From contig NZ_CP026124.1 of assembly GCF_002902905.1 (NCBI RefSeq), positions 2,356,001 through 2,420,000 on the forward strand: a DNA stretch of 64,000 bases, read 5' to 3'. This DNA is from Achromobacter sp. AONIH1. GTDB taxonomy: Bacteria; Pseudomonadota; Gammaproteobacteria; Burkholderiales; Burkholderiaceae_B. The translations under genes were made by a program, and so were the position numbers. A model generated the notes under the pieces. It searched no databases and was not told where the DNA came from. It saw nothing but the letters and a program-made list of their open reading frames with translations. Numbering within the stretch: position 1 is the first letter of the stretch; each line of letters starts with the position of its first letter. Positions 32,764-42,441 of the stretch are shown here, one piece after another.

Positions 32764-35642
32764 TGGCCTGGATGCTACCTTGGCGCCGCCGGACGCAGCA
32801 CGACGCCTCATCCTCCGAGCATGCACAGCCCGATGGCTGGCAGCGCCATGTGCAGGCGCTGCGCGACGCAGGCGTGCGGATGCCGGGAGAGGCCGTGCGA
32901 GGCCTGCGCGCCGCCACGACCGCCGATGAGCAAGCCCTCTACGACGTAGCGCCGTCGTTCGTCTCGCAGCTCCCGTGGGTGGAATACCTGCCAGAGTCCC
33001 AGTGCATGTTGCTCGAAGACGGCCAATCGGTTGCCGCGTTCTTCGAGCTCACGCCCCTGGGCACCGAGGGCCGTGAGGCGGCCTGGCTGGCTCAGGCGCG
33101 TGACGCACTGGAGAACGCACTGCAAGACAGCTTCGACGAGTTGGACGAGAACCCCTGGGTTGTCCAGCTCTACGCCCAGGACGAAGCAAGCTTCGACCAC
33201 TACCTGGAGATGCTGCGCCGCTACGTCCAGCCTCGCGCACAGGGCTCACGCTTCAGCGAGTTCTACCTGAAGTTTTTCACCCACCACCTGCGCGCCGTCG
33301 CCAACCCAGGAGGCCTTTTCGAGGACACCGTGGTGACCCGTCTGCGCTGGCGCGGCCAAAGCCGCCGCGTGCGCCTGGTGGTGTACCGCCGCGCGCAGGG
33401 CCAGAGCAGTCGACGTGGTCAGACGCCAGAACAGGCCCTCAACACCGTGTGCGATCGCTTGGCCGGTGGACTCAACAATGCTGGCATCCAGGCACGCCGG
33501 TTGGATGCGCCTGCGATCCATGCCTGGCTGCTGCGTTGGTTCAATCCCCACCCCACAACACTGGGTCCCGATGCGCAAGACCGTGAGCGCTTCTACCAAC
33601 TGGCGGCCTATCCCGAGACCACCGAGGCCGACGAAATCGAGCTTGCCAGCGGCACGGACTTCAGCCAGCGCCTGTTCTTCGGCCAGCCGCGCTCGGACGT
33701 GGACCAGGGACTGTGGTTCTTCGATGGCATGCCGCACCGGGTCATGGTCACTGACCGGCTGCGCACGCCACCGGTCACAGGCCACCTTACAGGGGAGACA
33801 CGTAAGGGCGATGCGATCAATACCCTGTTCGACCAGATGCCGGAAGACACCACGCTGTGCCTAACGCTGGTCGCCACGCCGCAGGACGTTCTTGAAGCTC
33901 ACCTCAACCACCTCGCCAAGAAGGCCGTGGGCGAAACGTTGGCATCGGAACAGACCCTCAAGGATGTCCACGAGGCCCGCTCGCTGATCGGGAGTTCCCA
34001 CAAGCTCTACCGCGGCACGCTGGCGTTCTACCTGCGCGGTCGTGATGAAGCCGAGTTGGACCGGCGAGGCCTGCAGCTCGCCAATGTCATGCTTAACGCC
34101 GGCCTGCAGCCGGTGCGCGAGGAAGACGAGGTGGCACCGCTCAACAGCTACCTGCGCTGGTTGCCCTGCCTCTACAACCCCGGCGCGGATCGCCGGCAGT
34201 GGTACACCCAACTGATGTTCGCCCAGCACGCGGCCAACCTGTCGCCTGTCTGGGGCCGCAGCCAGGGCACGGGCCATCCCGGCATCACGTTCTTCAACCG
34301 TGGCGGCGGGGTGATCACCTTCGACCCTTTCAACCGCCTGGACAGGCAGATGAACGCCCACCTGTTCCTGTTCGGTCCGACCGGCTCAGGAAAGTCGGCA
34401 ACTCTGAACAACATCCTGAACCAGGTCGCAGCGATCTACCGTCCGCGCATGTTCATCGTCGAAGCAGGCAACTCATTTGGCCTGTTCGGCGACTTCGCCA
34501 AGCGCCTGGGTCTTACGGTAAACCGGGTCAAGCTCTCTCCGGGCTCCGGCGTCAGCCTGGCACCGTTCGCGGACGCCCGGCGCCTGATCGAGACCCCCAG
34601 CGACGTACAGACCCTGGACGCCGACGCCCTTGACGAAGAACAGCCCGCACCCACTGATACGAGTGAGGCAGACGAGCAACGCGATGTGCTCGGCGAACTG
34701 GAGATCACCGCACGGCTGATGATCACCGGCGGCGAGGACAAGGAAGAAGCGCGCATGACCCGCGCTGACCGCTCGCTGATCCGCCAGTGCATTCTCGAGG
34801 CCGCGCAGCGCTGTGTCGCGGCCAACCGCACCGTACTCACCCGAGACGTTCGCGACGCCCTGCGCGAACGCGGCCGCGACACCACGTTGCCCGAAACCCG
34901 GCGTTCCCGGCTGCTCGAAATGGCCGACGCCATGGACATGTTCTGCCAGGGCACAGACGGCGAGATGTTCGACAGACCGGGAACCCCATGGCCAGAGGCG
35001 GACGTCACGGTGGTGGACCTGGCCACCTATGCCCGCGAGGGCTACAACGCCCAGTTGTCCATCGCCTACATCTCCCTCATCAGCACGGTCAATAACATCG
35101 CCGAGCGCGACCAGTTCCTGGGGCGGCCCATTGTCAATGTAACTGACGAGGGCCACATCATCACGAAGAACCCATTGCTGTCGCCCTACGTGGTCAAGAT
35201 CACCAAGATGTGGCGCAAGCTGGGCGCTTGGTTCTGGCTCGCCACGCAGAACGTGGACGACCTGCCCAAGTCCGCCGAACCGATGCTCAACATGATCGAG
35301 TGGTGGATCTGCCTGTCGATGCCGCCGGACGAGGTCGAGAAGATCGCGCGCTTTCGCGAACTGAATCCCGCACAGAAGGCGCTGATGCTCTCGGCCCGCA
35401 AGGAGGCAGGAAAGTTCAGCGAGGGCGTGATTCTGTCCAAGTCGATGGAGGTGCTGTTCCGCGCAGTACCGCCCAGCCTCTATTTGGCATTGGCCCAGAC
35501 GGAGCCCGAAGAGAAGGCCGAACGCTTCCAGCTGATGCAGCAGTACGGCATCGGTGAACTCGAAGCGGCCTTCAAGGTTGCCGAGAAGATCGACCGCGCG
35601 CGCGGTATCGACCCGCTGCCATACAACGACGTGTTCGCCTGA
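32763..35642 (+). CDS. VirB4/TraC-like conjugative transfer ATPase (TIGR03744 family)
   Basis: A 959-residue ATPase that powers assembly of the transfer apparatus. Walker A FGPTGSGKSATLN is at about 537-549, and the Walker B/GHI-type region with NVTDEGHIITKNPLLSPYV near 795-813. The N-terminal 500 residues form the TraC-specific domain, and an acidic insertion (about 615-640) divides the ATPase core. The stop of the lipoprotein gene and this ATG share a base (TGATG). Confidence 0.93.
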   Translation: MAWMLPWRRRTQHDASSSEHAQPDGWQRHVQALRDAGVRMPGEAVRGLRAATTADEQALYDVAPSFVSQLPWVEYLPESQCMLLEDGQSVAAFFELTPLGTEGREAAWLAQARDALENALQDSFDELDENPWVVQLYAQDEASFDHYLEMLRRYVQPRAQGSRFSEFYLKFFTHHLRAVANPGGLFEDTVVTRLRWRGQSRRVRLVVYRRAQGQSSRRGQTPEQALNTVCDRLAGGLNNAGIQARRLDAPAIHAWLLRWFNPHPTTLGPDAQDRERFYQLAAYPETTEADEIELASGTDFSQRLFFGQPRSDVDQGLWFFDGMPHRVMVTDRLRTPPVTGHLTGETRKGDAINTLFDQMPEDTTLCLTLVATPQDVLEAHLNHLAKKAVGETLASEQTLKDVHEARSLIGSSHKLYRGTLAFYLRGRDEAELDRRGLQLANVMLNAGLQPVREEDEVAPLNSYLRWLPCLYNPGADRRQWYTQLMFAQHAANLSPVWGRSQGTGHPGITFFNRGGGVITFDPFNRLDRQMNAHLFLFGPTGSGKSATLNNILNQVAAIYRPRMFIVEAGNSFGLFGDFAKRLGLTVNRVKLSPGSGVSLAPFADARRLIETPSDVQTLDADALDEEQPAPTDTSEADEQRDVLGELEITARLMITGGEDKEEARMTRADRSLIRQCILEAAQRCVAANRTVLTRDVRDALRERGRDTTLPETRRSRLLEMADAMDMFCQGTDGEMFDRPGTPWPEADVTVVDLATYAREGYNAQLSIAYISLISTVNNIAERDQFLGRPIVNVTDEGHIITKNPLLSPYVVKITKMWRKLGAWFWLATQNVDDLPKSAEPMLNMIEWWICLSMPPDEVEKIARFRELNPAQKALMLSARKEAGKFSEGVILSKSMEVLFRAVPPSLYLALAQTEPEEKAERFQLMQQYGIGELEAAFKVAEKIDRARGIDPLPYNDVFA

Positions 35643-35651
35643 GAGGCCATC

Positions 35652-36386
35652 ATGACCAGCACATCGCATTCCGTTGTCAAGAAATCCCAGCGCACCTGGT
35701 GGCTTGCTGCAGGCTGCGCGGTGCTTTCTGCGTCGTTATGGGGATTCCTCGCATCGCCTCGGCCTGCAGGTCCTGTGGCCGTTCAGCAGACCGGTGCCGA
35801 GCAGATGGCCGATCCGCCTTGGCGCTACGGCCCCGCCTCGGCGCGCTTCACTATCGTCGTCTACGCCGATCTGGAATGCCCGTTCTGTCAGTCCTACACT
35901 CCCGTGCTACGAACCTGGATCGATGAACATCGCGACGTCAGCCTGCAGTGGCATCACCTTCCGCTCGCGACACATGAGCCGGCAGCCAGCGAGGAAGCAC
36001 GTTGGGTGGAGTGCGTGGGAGAGACATTCGGGCACGCTCGCTTCTGGGAGGCAGTCGCCTGGGTGTATCAGAATACGCGTGGTGGCGGCCAAGGATTGCC
36101 GCCTGGTACGGCCTTTCCCGACGATGCATCGGTGCAAGCCTGCTTGAGCAGCGAGCGTTCCGAGCTGACGGTGCGCCAACAGGCTGACCAGGCGCGCAAC
36201 GATGGTCTCAAGGCCACCCCGTCGATTCGCCTGATCGACCGCAGCACGAATCGCTCGATGGCGCTCCCAGGGCCAATCGTGGGTGACGCACTATTGTCCG
36301 CTCTTGACTATCTGGCTTCCGAGCAACTCGATGAGGCGCAGGCAACCCAGATGCCCGCTGAGACCCCAAGCGCCGACGCAAAGTAG
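35652..36386 (+). CDS. DsbA-like thioredoxin-fold protein
   Basis: A 244-residue membrane-anchored oxidoreductase: one membrane segment (about 16-33), then FTIVVYADLECPFCQSY with the CPFC active site at residues 76-79, and a cis-proline loop ATPSIRLID near 200-208. It likely oxidises or protects disulphides of the periplasmic channel proteins. It starts 9 bases after the ATPase gene. An unusual acidic C-terminal tail ends the protein. Confidence 0.88.
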   Translation: MTSTSHSVVKKSQRTWWLAAGCAVLSASLWGFLASPRPAGPVAVQQTGAEQMADPPWRYGPASARFTIVVYADLECPFCQSYTPVLRTWIDEHRDVSLQWHHLPLATHEPAASEEARWVECVGETFGHARFWEAVAWVYQNTRGGGQGLPPGTAFPDDASVQACLSSERSELTVRQQADQARNDGLKATPSIRLIDRSTNRSMALPGPIVGDALLSALDYLASEQLDEAQATQMPAETPSADAK

Positions 36387-36459
36387 TCTGGACGTTCGCA
36401 GTCCGACGCCACGTTCCATAGAGCGGCCCGCATGAGCGATCCTCCATCCCTCCGCCCGA

Positions 36460-36606
36460 TCAGACTTGGTGGTTTCTGACCATCTTCTCGAGCTGATTAC
36501 CCAGGCGGGCCAGCGTCACGCCGGACGCCGCTACTTCTTCGCCAGGCGGAGCTTTCTGCTGGGATTCGACATGAATCCCGGCTGCTTGCGCCGAACTGGG
36601 CAGCAT
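36460..36606 (-). pseudogene. Possible gene remnant (48 codons) behind the DUF4917 gene
   Basis: A 48-residue frame on the minus strand just downstream of the SIR2-like gene. Its end reads GVTLARLGNQLEKMVRNHQV, which looks like the helical C-terminal tail of a longer protein, perhaps a chemotaxis-receptor-like one. No good ribosome-binding site. It is more likely the tail of a gene that was cut when the cargo was inserted than an independent gene; this is a weak call. Confidence 0.25.
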
Positions 36607-36615
36607 CACCTGATA

Positions 36616-37617
36616 CTAGGCGCCCTGGTTATTCCAGCACCCGGCGCTTTGACTGTCGAAGAACTCCACAGGCACCAAACCCAAAGCCCCCTGGATGATC
36701 GGCAGCACCCGATTGCAGTAGATCTGGTCTGCGCCGTATACGGAGACCGCCACGCGGCGGATGCCCGTACCTCGCATCCGCTGCAGCAGGTGGATGTCCT
36801 GCTCTCCCAGCCCCCATCCATAGATGACGAGCGTCTCGCGCTCGGAGCCCAGCACCTCTCGATATACCGTAGAAAGGTAATAGCTGTTCTGGATCGAACT
36901 CACCTTTTGCTGCCAAGTTCCCTCGCTCACGAACAGCGGCACAACCTCTTCGCTGCGCCAGCGCGTCAGGATGGCTTCTAGCAGTCCGGCATCGGCGTTG
37001 CGAATCTTGTGCTCCTGCTCGACACGATTGCGGCACAGAACCAGGCTGCCATGCGGATAGAACACCAGCGTGGTCGAGCGCTGGCGCCGGATCGGCGTTC
37101 TCAGCCTGCGCCAATCATCCTGGAACACTCCGCCCGCACCGAAGCAGTCCTTGATGGCGTGCTCTTCATCGTGGTCATAGCCATGCATCAGGGCCCAATA
37201 GACGATGAGGTCGTAGTTCAGCGAAGCAACCGTATCGAAGTGCTTGAGGAATCGATAGATTGCTGGCAAATGCCCGCTGACTTGGTCGAACTCGGGATGG
37301 ATCGCCTGGACGCTTTGGATGAGGCAGTCCCGAACCCTCAGGTATGCCTCATGCGTTCGTTGGTCCGGGATCTGCAGTGATTGATTGACGTTCGAGGCCT
37401 GCCACACGATGCGCAGGATCAACTCAAAGTCTGTCGTCCCGAAGAACGCGAACAGCCGCTCGACGTCCGGGGCAATCAGTTCGTTCGCTCGCGCATGTTC
37501 CAGCAACGAGCCGTAGGAAAAGCTAGGGCTGACTGAAATGCTGGCGCCATTCCCCAATATGGCGGTTCCTCGGTAGTTTGGGGCGATAGCCTCCCACGGC
37601 TGAATCAGATAGGGCAT
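36616..37617 (-). CDS. SIR2-like DUF4917 family protein (cargo)
   Basis: A 333-residue protein against the direction of the transfer genes. It carries a SIR2-type NAD-binding pattern: ILGNGASISVSPSFSYGSLL (about 20-39), VASLNYDLIVYWALM near 134-148, FYPHGSLVLC near 189-198 (the histidine in the catalytic place) and VIYGWGLGEQDIHLL near 278-292. SIR2-like effectors often hydrolyse NAD in anti-phage defence; this function is inferred from fold and cargo position and has not been shown for DUF4917. A typical deacetylase zinc site is absent. Confidence 0.7.
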   Translation of the reverse strand: MPYLIQPWEAIAPNYRGTAILGNGASISVSPSFSYGSLLEHARANELIAPDVERLFAFFGTTDFELILRIVWQASNVNQSLQIPDQRTHEAYLRVRDCLIQSVQAIHPEFDQVSGHLPAIYRFLKHFDTVASLNYDLIVYWALMHGYDHDEEHAIKDCFGAGGVFQDDWRRLRTPIRRQRSTTLVFYPHGSLVLCRNRVEQEHKIRNADAGLLEAILTRWRSEEVVPLFVSEGTWQQKVSSIQNSYYLSTVYREVLGSERETLVIYGWGLGEQDIHLLQRMRGTGIRRVAVSVYGADQIYCNRVLPIIQGALGLVPVEFFDSQSAGCWNNQGA

Positions 37618-37721
37618 CGGTTCTTCTCTCCAATATTCGTTTCCATCACCTTACCTCAGCTCTGACCAGGGAACGGGCGTTCCAGCCGCGGCAGCGCGGG
37701 AAATGTGGGTGCGTCGCGGTA

Positions 37722-37736
37722 CGCATTGTTCATTGC
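37722..37736 (+). promoter_or_regulatory. Transfer-operon motif, copy 3
   Basis: CGCATTGTTCATTGC, 72 bases before the start of the TIGR03757 gene and downstream of the second cargo gene. Confidence 0.45.
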
Positions 37737-37793
37737 ACTTGGCGGCACCTTGCGTTGGACTACTGGGGTTTCCAACTGCCAGAGCCGAACACC

Positions 37794-38201
37794 ATGCGAA
37801 ATCTCATTCTCCTGCTCGGTCTTGCGCTACTGGTCTCAGGCGCGGCGAGCGCCCAGGAGGTCTGGGTTGTCACCGATTCGAGCCATCGCGTGACCGGTAA
37901 GGCCACCGTCCACCGCCTCATCGAGCTGGACATGCCGCAGCACTTCGAGGCTGAGTTGGCCGCGCAGTTGCCGAGCGATCCGCAGCGCGCCGCCGTGCTG
38001 GTCCAACAGCGCCTAAAGCAGGGCGGCCAGCCCCTGCAGAAGCGCATGCGTGACGCCTACCAAGGCGTGGCCGACGCCTGGAGCCTTGGAATTACCACAC
38101 TCCCGGCCGTCGTCGTGGACCAGCGTTACGTGGTCTACGGCGAGTCCGACCTCGACAAGGCCTTGGCACGCGTCGCACAACACCGCAAGGACAAGCCATG
38201 A
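37794..38201 (+). CDS. TIGR03757-family ICE protein
   Basis: A 135-residue exported protein with a signal peptide (about 1-20, ending GAASAQ), then a thioredoxin-like layout ending in LGITTLPAVVVDQRYVVYGE (cis-proline region) but no CxxC pair. ATG at 37794 is preferred over an upstream frame from 37755. First gene of the third transfer operon; its stop overlaps the next ATG. Confidence 0.85.
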   Translation: MRNLILLLGLALLVSGAASAQEVWVVTDSSHRVTGKATVHRLIELDMPQHFEAELAAQLPSDPQRAAVLVQQRLKQGGQPLQKRMRDAYQGVADAWSLGITTLPAVVVDQRYVVYGESDLDKALARVAQHRKDKP

Positions 38202-39139
38202 AGACCCGCATTCCCCGCCGACTGCGGATCTCTGCCGCTGCTGCGCTGCTCTGTGGCGCCACTTCGAGCTTCGCGCTCAACACCGCGACCATCGTGTCCT
38301 CGACGCTCTCGCCCGACTGCCTGGAGTACCGGGTGGTCGGCATCTGCTACTGGCTCTACTGCACCTGGACAGGATGCACTGTACGCACCTCGATCAAGGT
38401 GCGGCACTACATTCCCGACGCGGTGGTGTCCAGCTACTCCAACACGGGCGAGAACCCCTGGACCGAGATGCGTGCGATGAGCACGCCCAACCCGACTGCG
38501 CGGGCCGGCGGAGATGGCACGACCAACCACGACAACGAGAACAACCTGGCCAAGTTCAAGAACGCCGATGTCATCGGCCATCCTGGCGGCCAGGTATTCA
38601 GCCAGTTCGCGAGCTTGTCGGGCTACGCGTGCGAGGGCGCAGGCACGGCATTCATGCCCTACCTGCTCAGCACGCTGGACACCATCGCGTGGCGTTACAA
38701 CGTGCCGGAAGCCGTGTACCCCGAAGCGCTGATTCCCGGCATGCGCGAGATCGGAGCTCGCACCAGCCTAAACCTCTGGGGAGCGGTCTACCCCCGGGGC
38801 GGCTTCCTGCACCAGACCGACGACCATAAGTCCGGCGCCGTCGTTGCACAGCGCGCCGGTGATGTCGTCACCCGCCGCGGCCAACTGCACGTCTACCAAC
38901 CCCTCCTCGCCAACAGCCGCGATGGCTACTGGCCGGCCGGGGCACTGGTGGAAAGCGACGCCTCGACCGGTAAGTGGCAGGAACTGACGCCGCGCCTGTC
39001 TTCGTCTTGCGCGGTGTTCCCGAATAGCGGTCCGCTTACCCAAGCCCAGCAAGGCGATTACGCCTGGGCGCTGTGGCGCCCCTACAGCTGCTGCCAGCGT
39101 CGGGGCCAGGTGTTCCTTGGCAGCGTCGACTTCAACTAA
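38198..39139 (+). CDS. TIGR03756-family ICE protein (TraU-like)
   Basis: A 313-residue exported protein with a signal peptide (about 1-27, ending SFALN) and many cysteines: CLEYRVVGICYWLYCTWTGC at about 41-60, and a C-terminal PYSCCQRRGQVFLG. It matches TraU-type periplasmic transfer proteins that rely on disulphides, which fits the DsbA-like gene in the same cluster. ATG overlaps the previous stop. Confidence 0.87.
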   Translation: MKTRIPRRLRISAAAALLCGATSSFALNTATIVSSTLSPDCLEYRVVGICYWLYCTWTGCTVRTSIKVRHYIPDAVVSSYSNTGENPWTEMRAMSTPNPTARAGGDGTTNHDNENNLAKFKNADVIGHPGGQVFSQFASLSGYACEGAGTAFMPYLLSTLDTIAWRYNVPEAVYPEALIPGMREIGARTSLNLWGAVYPRGGFLHQTDDHKSGAVVAQRAGDVVTRRGQLHVYQPLLANSRDGYWPAGALVESDASTGKWQELTPRLSSSCAVFPNSGPLTQAQQGDYAWALWRPYSCCQRRGQVFLGSVDFN

Positions 39140-39149
39140 GGCCATCACC

Positions 39150-40544
39150 ATGAACCGTCAAGACAACGCCTCCCCGCCTCGTCGTCTGTCAGCACGCTGG
39201 TCGTCCTCGCTGCTCGCCAGTGCCCTGGTACTGGCAACCGGGTTGGCTTGGGCACAAGCCGGATTTCAGAACAGCGGCAGCGTGATCGGCGATGAGGTCA
39301 TGTACTCGATCGGGGGCGGCAACGCCGTCTCGATGAGCGGTGCCGCCGGCATGCGCTCGATCGGCGTAGGCGCGGGTTGGAACAGCAACCTGATCTGCGG
39401 TGACATGAGCATCAGCACAACGATCCAGAACCAGCTCAACGGGCTCACTAACGGGTTCCAGAACATCATGAGCAACGTGATCCAGAGCGCGACCAGCGCG
39501 GTTGCCTCGCTGCCGGCACTGATCATCCAGCGTGCCGACCCGGGCCTCTACAACCTCTTGACCAATGGCGTCCTACAGGCCCGGCTGGACTTCGACCGCT
39601 CCAAGCTGACTTGCCGCGCGATGGCAGAGCGGATGGCGGACGCGGCTGGTGGACAGCTCGGCTGGAACCAGATCGCCGAAGGCATGGCGCTGCGTCAAGC
39701 GGTGGCCAGCACCGACGCGGTATCGGCCATCGAGCAGGCGGAGAGCAGCCGCGGCAACGATGGTGTGCCGTGGGTGGGAGGCAATAACGCTGGCGGCTCG
39801 GGCCAACCGTCCATCAAGGTCGTGGGCGACGTGACGCGAGCAGGCTACAACCTCGTCAACGGCCGAGGAGTGGCCGATAGCTCTTCGATCGCGGCGGCCA
39901 CCTGCAACAGCCTGGCCTGCGCGACCTGGTCGACGCCTCAAGCTGCGGCAGACTGGGCGACACGTGTCCTGGGTGAGAAGGAGCAGCGCACCTGCGAGAG
40001 CTGCACCAAGACCCAGACCGTACCGGGCGTCGGACTAACGCCGCTGATCCAGGAAGAGTACGAGACCAAGCTGGTGGTGCTGCAGGAGCTCATCAATCGC
40101 ACCCGCAACACCACCGTGGAAAACCTGCGCGCGGCCGGCAGCACGTCGCTACCGATCACCCGTGGGGTGGTCGAGGCTCTTCGCGACGAACCGGACCAGG
40201 ACATCCTTTCACGCCGTCTCGCATCCGAGGTGGCGCTGGCATCCGTGCTGGAAAAGGCGTTGCTGCTGCAGCGCACTCTTCTGACGGGCAAGAAGGAGCC
40301 CAACGTCGCGGCCAATGAACTTGCGGTGGTCGCCGTGAATCACGAGAACGACACGTTGGACCGGGAAATCCAAAACCTCAAGACCGAACTCGAACTGCGC
40401 CGCGAGCTGGCTAACAACTCGCCGATGGCCATCATCCAGCGCCATGGCACCCGGGCCTCTGGTTCGCGCGGGGTCTTCGAGGGTGACCCCACGCCCGACC
40501 GGCTCAACCGTCTGCTGCGGTCGGCACCGAGTGGCACGCCATGA
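39150..40544 (+). CDS. TIGR03755 / PFL_4711-family ICE protein (TraH-like)
   Basis: A 464-residue exported protein: signal peptide (about 1-36, ending AWAQA), a region with GGGNAVSMSGAAGMRSIGVG, an amphipathic NQLNGLTNGFQNIMSNVIQS, and a C-terminal coiled-coil (about 390-440). The ATG at 39150, 10 bases after the preceding stop, is preferred to an upstream frame that overlaps it. Its stop overlaps the next ATG. Confidence 0.85.
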   Translation: MNRQDNASPPRRLSARWSSSLLASALVLATGLAWAQAGFQNSGSVIGDEVMYSIGGGNAVSMSGAAGMRSIGVGAGWNSNLICGDMSISTTIQNQLNGLTNGFQNIMSNVIQSATSAVASLPALIIQRADPGLYNLLTNGVLQARLDFDRSKLTCRAMAERMADAAGGQLGWNQIAEGMALRQAVASTDAVSAIEQAESSRGNDGVPWVGGNNAGGSGQPSIKVVGDVTRAGYNLVNGRGVADSSSIAAATCNSLACATWSTPQAAADWATRVLGEKEQRTCESCTKTQTVPGVGLTPLIQEEYETKLVVLQELINRTRNTTVENLRAAGSTSLPITRGVVEALRDEPDQDILSRRLASEVALASVLEKALLLQRTLLTGKKEPNVAANELAVVAVNHENDTLDREIQNLKTELELRRELANNSPMAIIQRHGTRASGSRGVFEGDPTPDRLNRLLRSAPSGTP

Positions 40545-40888
40545 GTGCTCATTGGCTGCGCATGAGGTGGCTGTTCAACCGGCGCAACGCGAAGGCAGTG
40601 GCATGGGCCGTCTTCCTGCTGGGCCTCACGGTGGCCGCCAATGTGGCCGGCATTTACCTGATCGGCAGCGTGGCGGGCTGGGAACTCTGGATTTCGGCGT
40701 CGGCCGGCTACTTCCTGGCGTGGCGGCTTTGCCTCTACGCCGCTACTTTCTATGGCTGGTTGTGGATGCGTAGGCGCCTGCTTGCACGGGAGGCTTCTCC
40801 CGACGCGCGTCGCCGCCTGGTGCGCGCGGAGGTCGCAGGCGTGATCGCCATCGTTGTTCTGGAAGCCAGCCTGCTGCTGCAGGCGTAG
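40541..40888 (+). CDS. Small ICE inner-membrane protein (115 aa)
   Basis: A 115-residue protein with about three membrane segments (about 20-42, 45-70 and 90-113) and positive loops (RMRWLFNRRNAKA, RRRLLAREASPDARRR). No recognised domain. Overlaps the upstream gene by 4 bases and precedes traG by 15 bases, a conserved order in this ICE family. Role unknown. Confidence 0.72.
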   Translation: MSAHWLRMRWLFNRRNAKAVAWAVFLLGLTVAANVAGIYLIGSVAGWELWISASAGYFLAWRLCLYAATFYGWLWMRRRLLAREASPDARRRLVRAEVAGVIAIVVLEASLLLQA

Positions 40889-40903
40889 CGAGGGATCCGG
40901 ATC

Positions 40904-42427
40904 ATGACTCTTTTCACCACCGACTACCTCGAGTACTACCTGACCTTGGTGGGCTGGATCGTGCACAACGGGATTTGGTCCGTCCTGGTCTCAAGCGGCG
41001 TGTTCGCCATTCCCTTTGTGGCCATCATCATTCAGGAGTGGCTGAAGGCTCGGTCCGAGGGCGCAGACGAGGGCAACAAGGGTGTGCTGTCATCCATGCG
41101 AATCGAGAACCGCGTCTGGGTGGCGATCGTCGTGGTGATGTTTGCCGGCATTCCGTTCATCGACGTGGACCTCAACATGATTCAGCTGGATGAAGCGCGC
41201 TCCCAGCAATGCCAGGTCAGCGTACCCCAGCCTTTGGAGACGGGCTGGGGCCAGTCCTTTAGCACACTCAACAACCAGAGTGCGAAGGTGCCCGTCTGGT
41301 GGGCCTTCGTCCATACGCTTTCGCGCGCGGTCACTGGCGCCTCGGTGGCCGCCATCCCGTGTGGCACGGATCTTCGGCAGATGAGGATGGAGATTGACGC
41401 CACGCGCATTGACGATCCAGTGCTGGCCCAAGAGGTGGCGGACTTTACCCACGACTGCTACGGGCCAGCACGGGCCAAGCTCTTCATGAATCGCCCGAGC
41501 CTGGACGAGTCCCAGATGCACGATGTCACCTGGATCGGCTCCAACTACTTCGTCAACACCGGCGGCTACTACGGCACCTACCGTGCCAGCACACCTCGCG
41601 ATGGTTGGGCCTATGACAGCAACCGCGATGCGGGCCTGACACAGGTGCCCAGCGGTTCCGGCTACCCGACCTGCCGCCAGTGGTGGAGCGATGGCGGCAA
41701 TGGCCTGCGTGCGCGGTTGCTTGCCGAAGTTGACCCAACCCTCATGAATCGGCTGGCCGGCTGGGCCGGTTTCCTGAGCCGCGCCCAGGTCGATGACTCG
41801 GTGATCCGTGCGATCGCCTCGCCGCGCCAGCAGAAGCTCAACCAAGGAGCGGTCTACTCTGACTACGGCGGTCAGATCGACAAGACGCTGCCGAACATCG
41901 TCACCCGCGCGGCCGGCGACGTGGGTCTGGCGGTGGGCTCGCTGGGATTCTTCCCCGCTATGGACGTGGTACGGCAGGCGCTGCCGATGGTGCTATCACT
42001 GCTGAAGATGGCCCTGGTCATCTGCATCCCGCTGGTGCTCGTGGTCGGCACCTACGATCTGAAAACGGTGGTGACGGTCAGCGTGGTGCAGTTCTCTCTG
42101 TTTTTCGTGGACTTCTGGTTCCAGCTCGCCCGATGGATCGACAGCACCATCCTAGACGCGCTTTACGGATGGGGGTGGGGCTGGAACCGACCGCACTCGA
42201 ACTTCGATCCGGTGATGGGCTTGAACAACGCCTTCGGCGACATGCTGTTGAATTTCGTCATGGCGTCGATGTTCATCGTGCTACCCACTTTTTGGGTAAT
42301 GGCCTTGGGCTGGGCTGGCATTCGCACCGGAAACGTTCTTCAGGGGCTTGCCGGCGGAACAGGAGATGCCAAAGCTGCGGGCGGCAAGGGTGCCGGAGCG
42401 GCCATGGGCGCAGTCACCAAGAAGTAA
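40904..42427 (+). CDS. TraG N-terminal domain conjugal transfer protein
   Basis: A 507-residue protein with four or more membrane segments: about 22-45, 62-82, 365-405 and 440-475, and a large exposed middle domain with cysteine pairs. It matches the TraG-N family, which takes part in mating-pair formation and stabilisation. The Gly/Ala-rich tail (AGGTGDAKAAGGKGAGAA) is low-complexity. Last gene of the third transfer operon; the DUF3742 gene is convergent with it. Confidence 0.88.
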   Translation: MTLFTTDYLEYYLTLVGWIVHNGIWSVLVSSGVFAIPFVAIIIQEWLKARSEGADEGNKGVLSSMRIENRVWVAIVVVMFAGIPFIDVDLNMIQLDEARSQQCQVSVPQPLETGWGQSFSTLNNQSAKVPVWWAFVHTLSRAVTGASVAAIPCGTDLRQMRMEIDATRIDDPVLAQEVADFTHDCYGPARAKLFMNRPSLDESQMHDVTWIGSNYFVNTGGYYGTYRASTPRDGWAYDSNRDAGLTQVPSGSGYPTCRQWWSDGGNGLRARLLAEVDPTLMNRLAGWAGFLSRAQVDDSVIRAIASPRQQKLNQGAVYSDYGGQIDKTLPNIVTRAAGDVGLAVGSLGFFPAMDVVRQALPMVLSLLKMALVICIPLVLVVGTYDLKTVVTVSVVQFSLFFVDFWFQLARWIDSTILDALYGWGWGWNRPHSNFDPVMGLNNAFGDMLLNFVMASMFIVLPTFWVMALGWAGIRTGNVLQGLAGGTGDAKAAGGKGAGAAMGAVTKK

Positions 42428-42441
42428 CCCTTGCCTGACGT

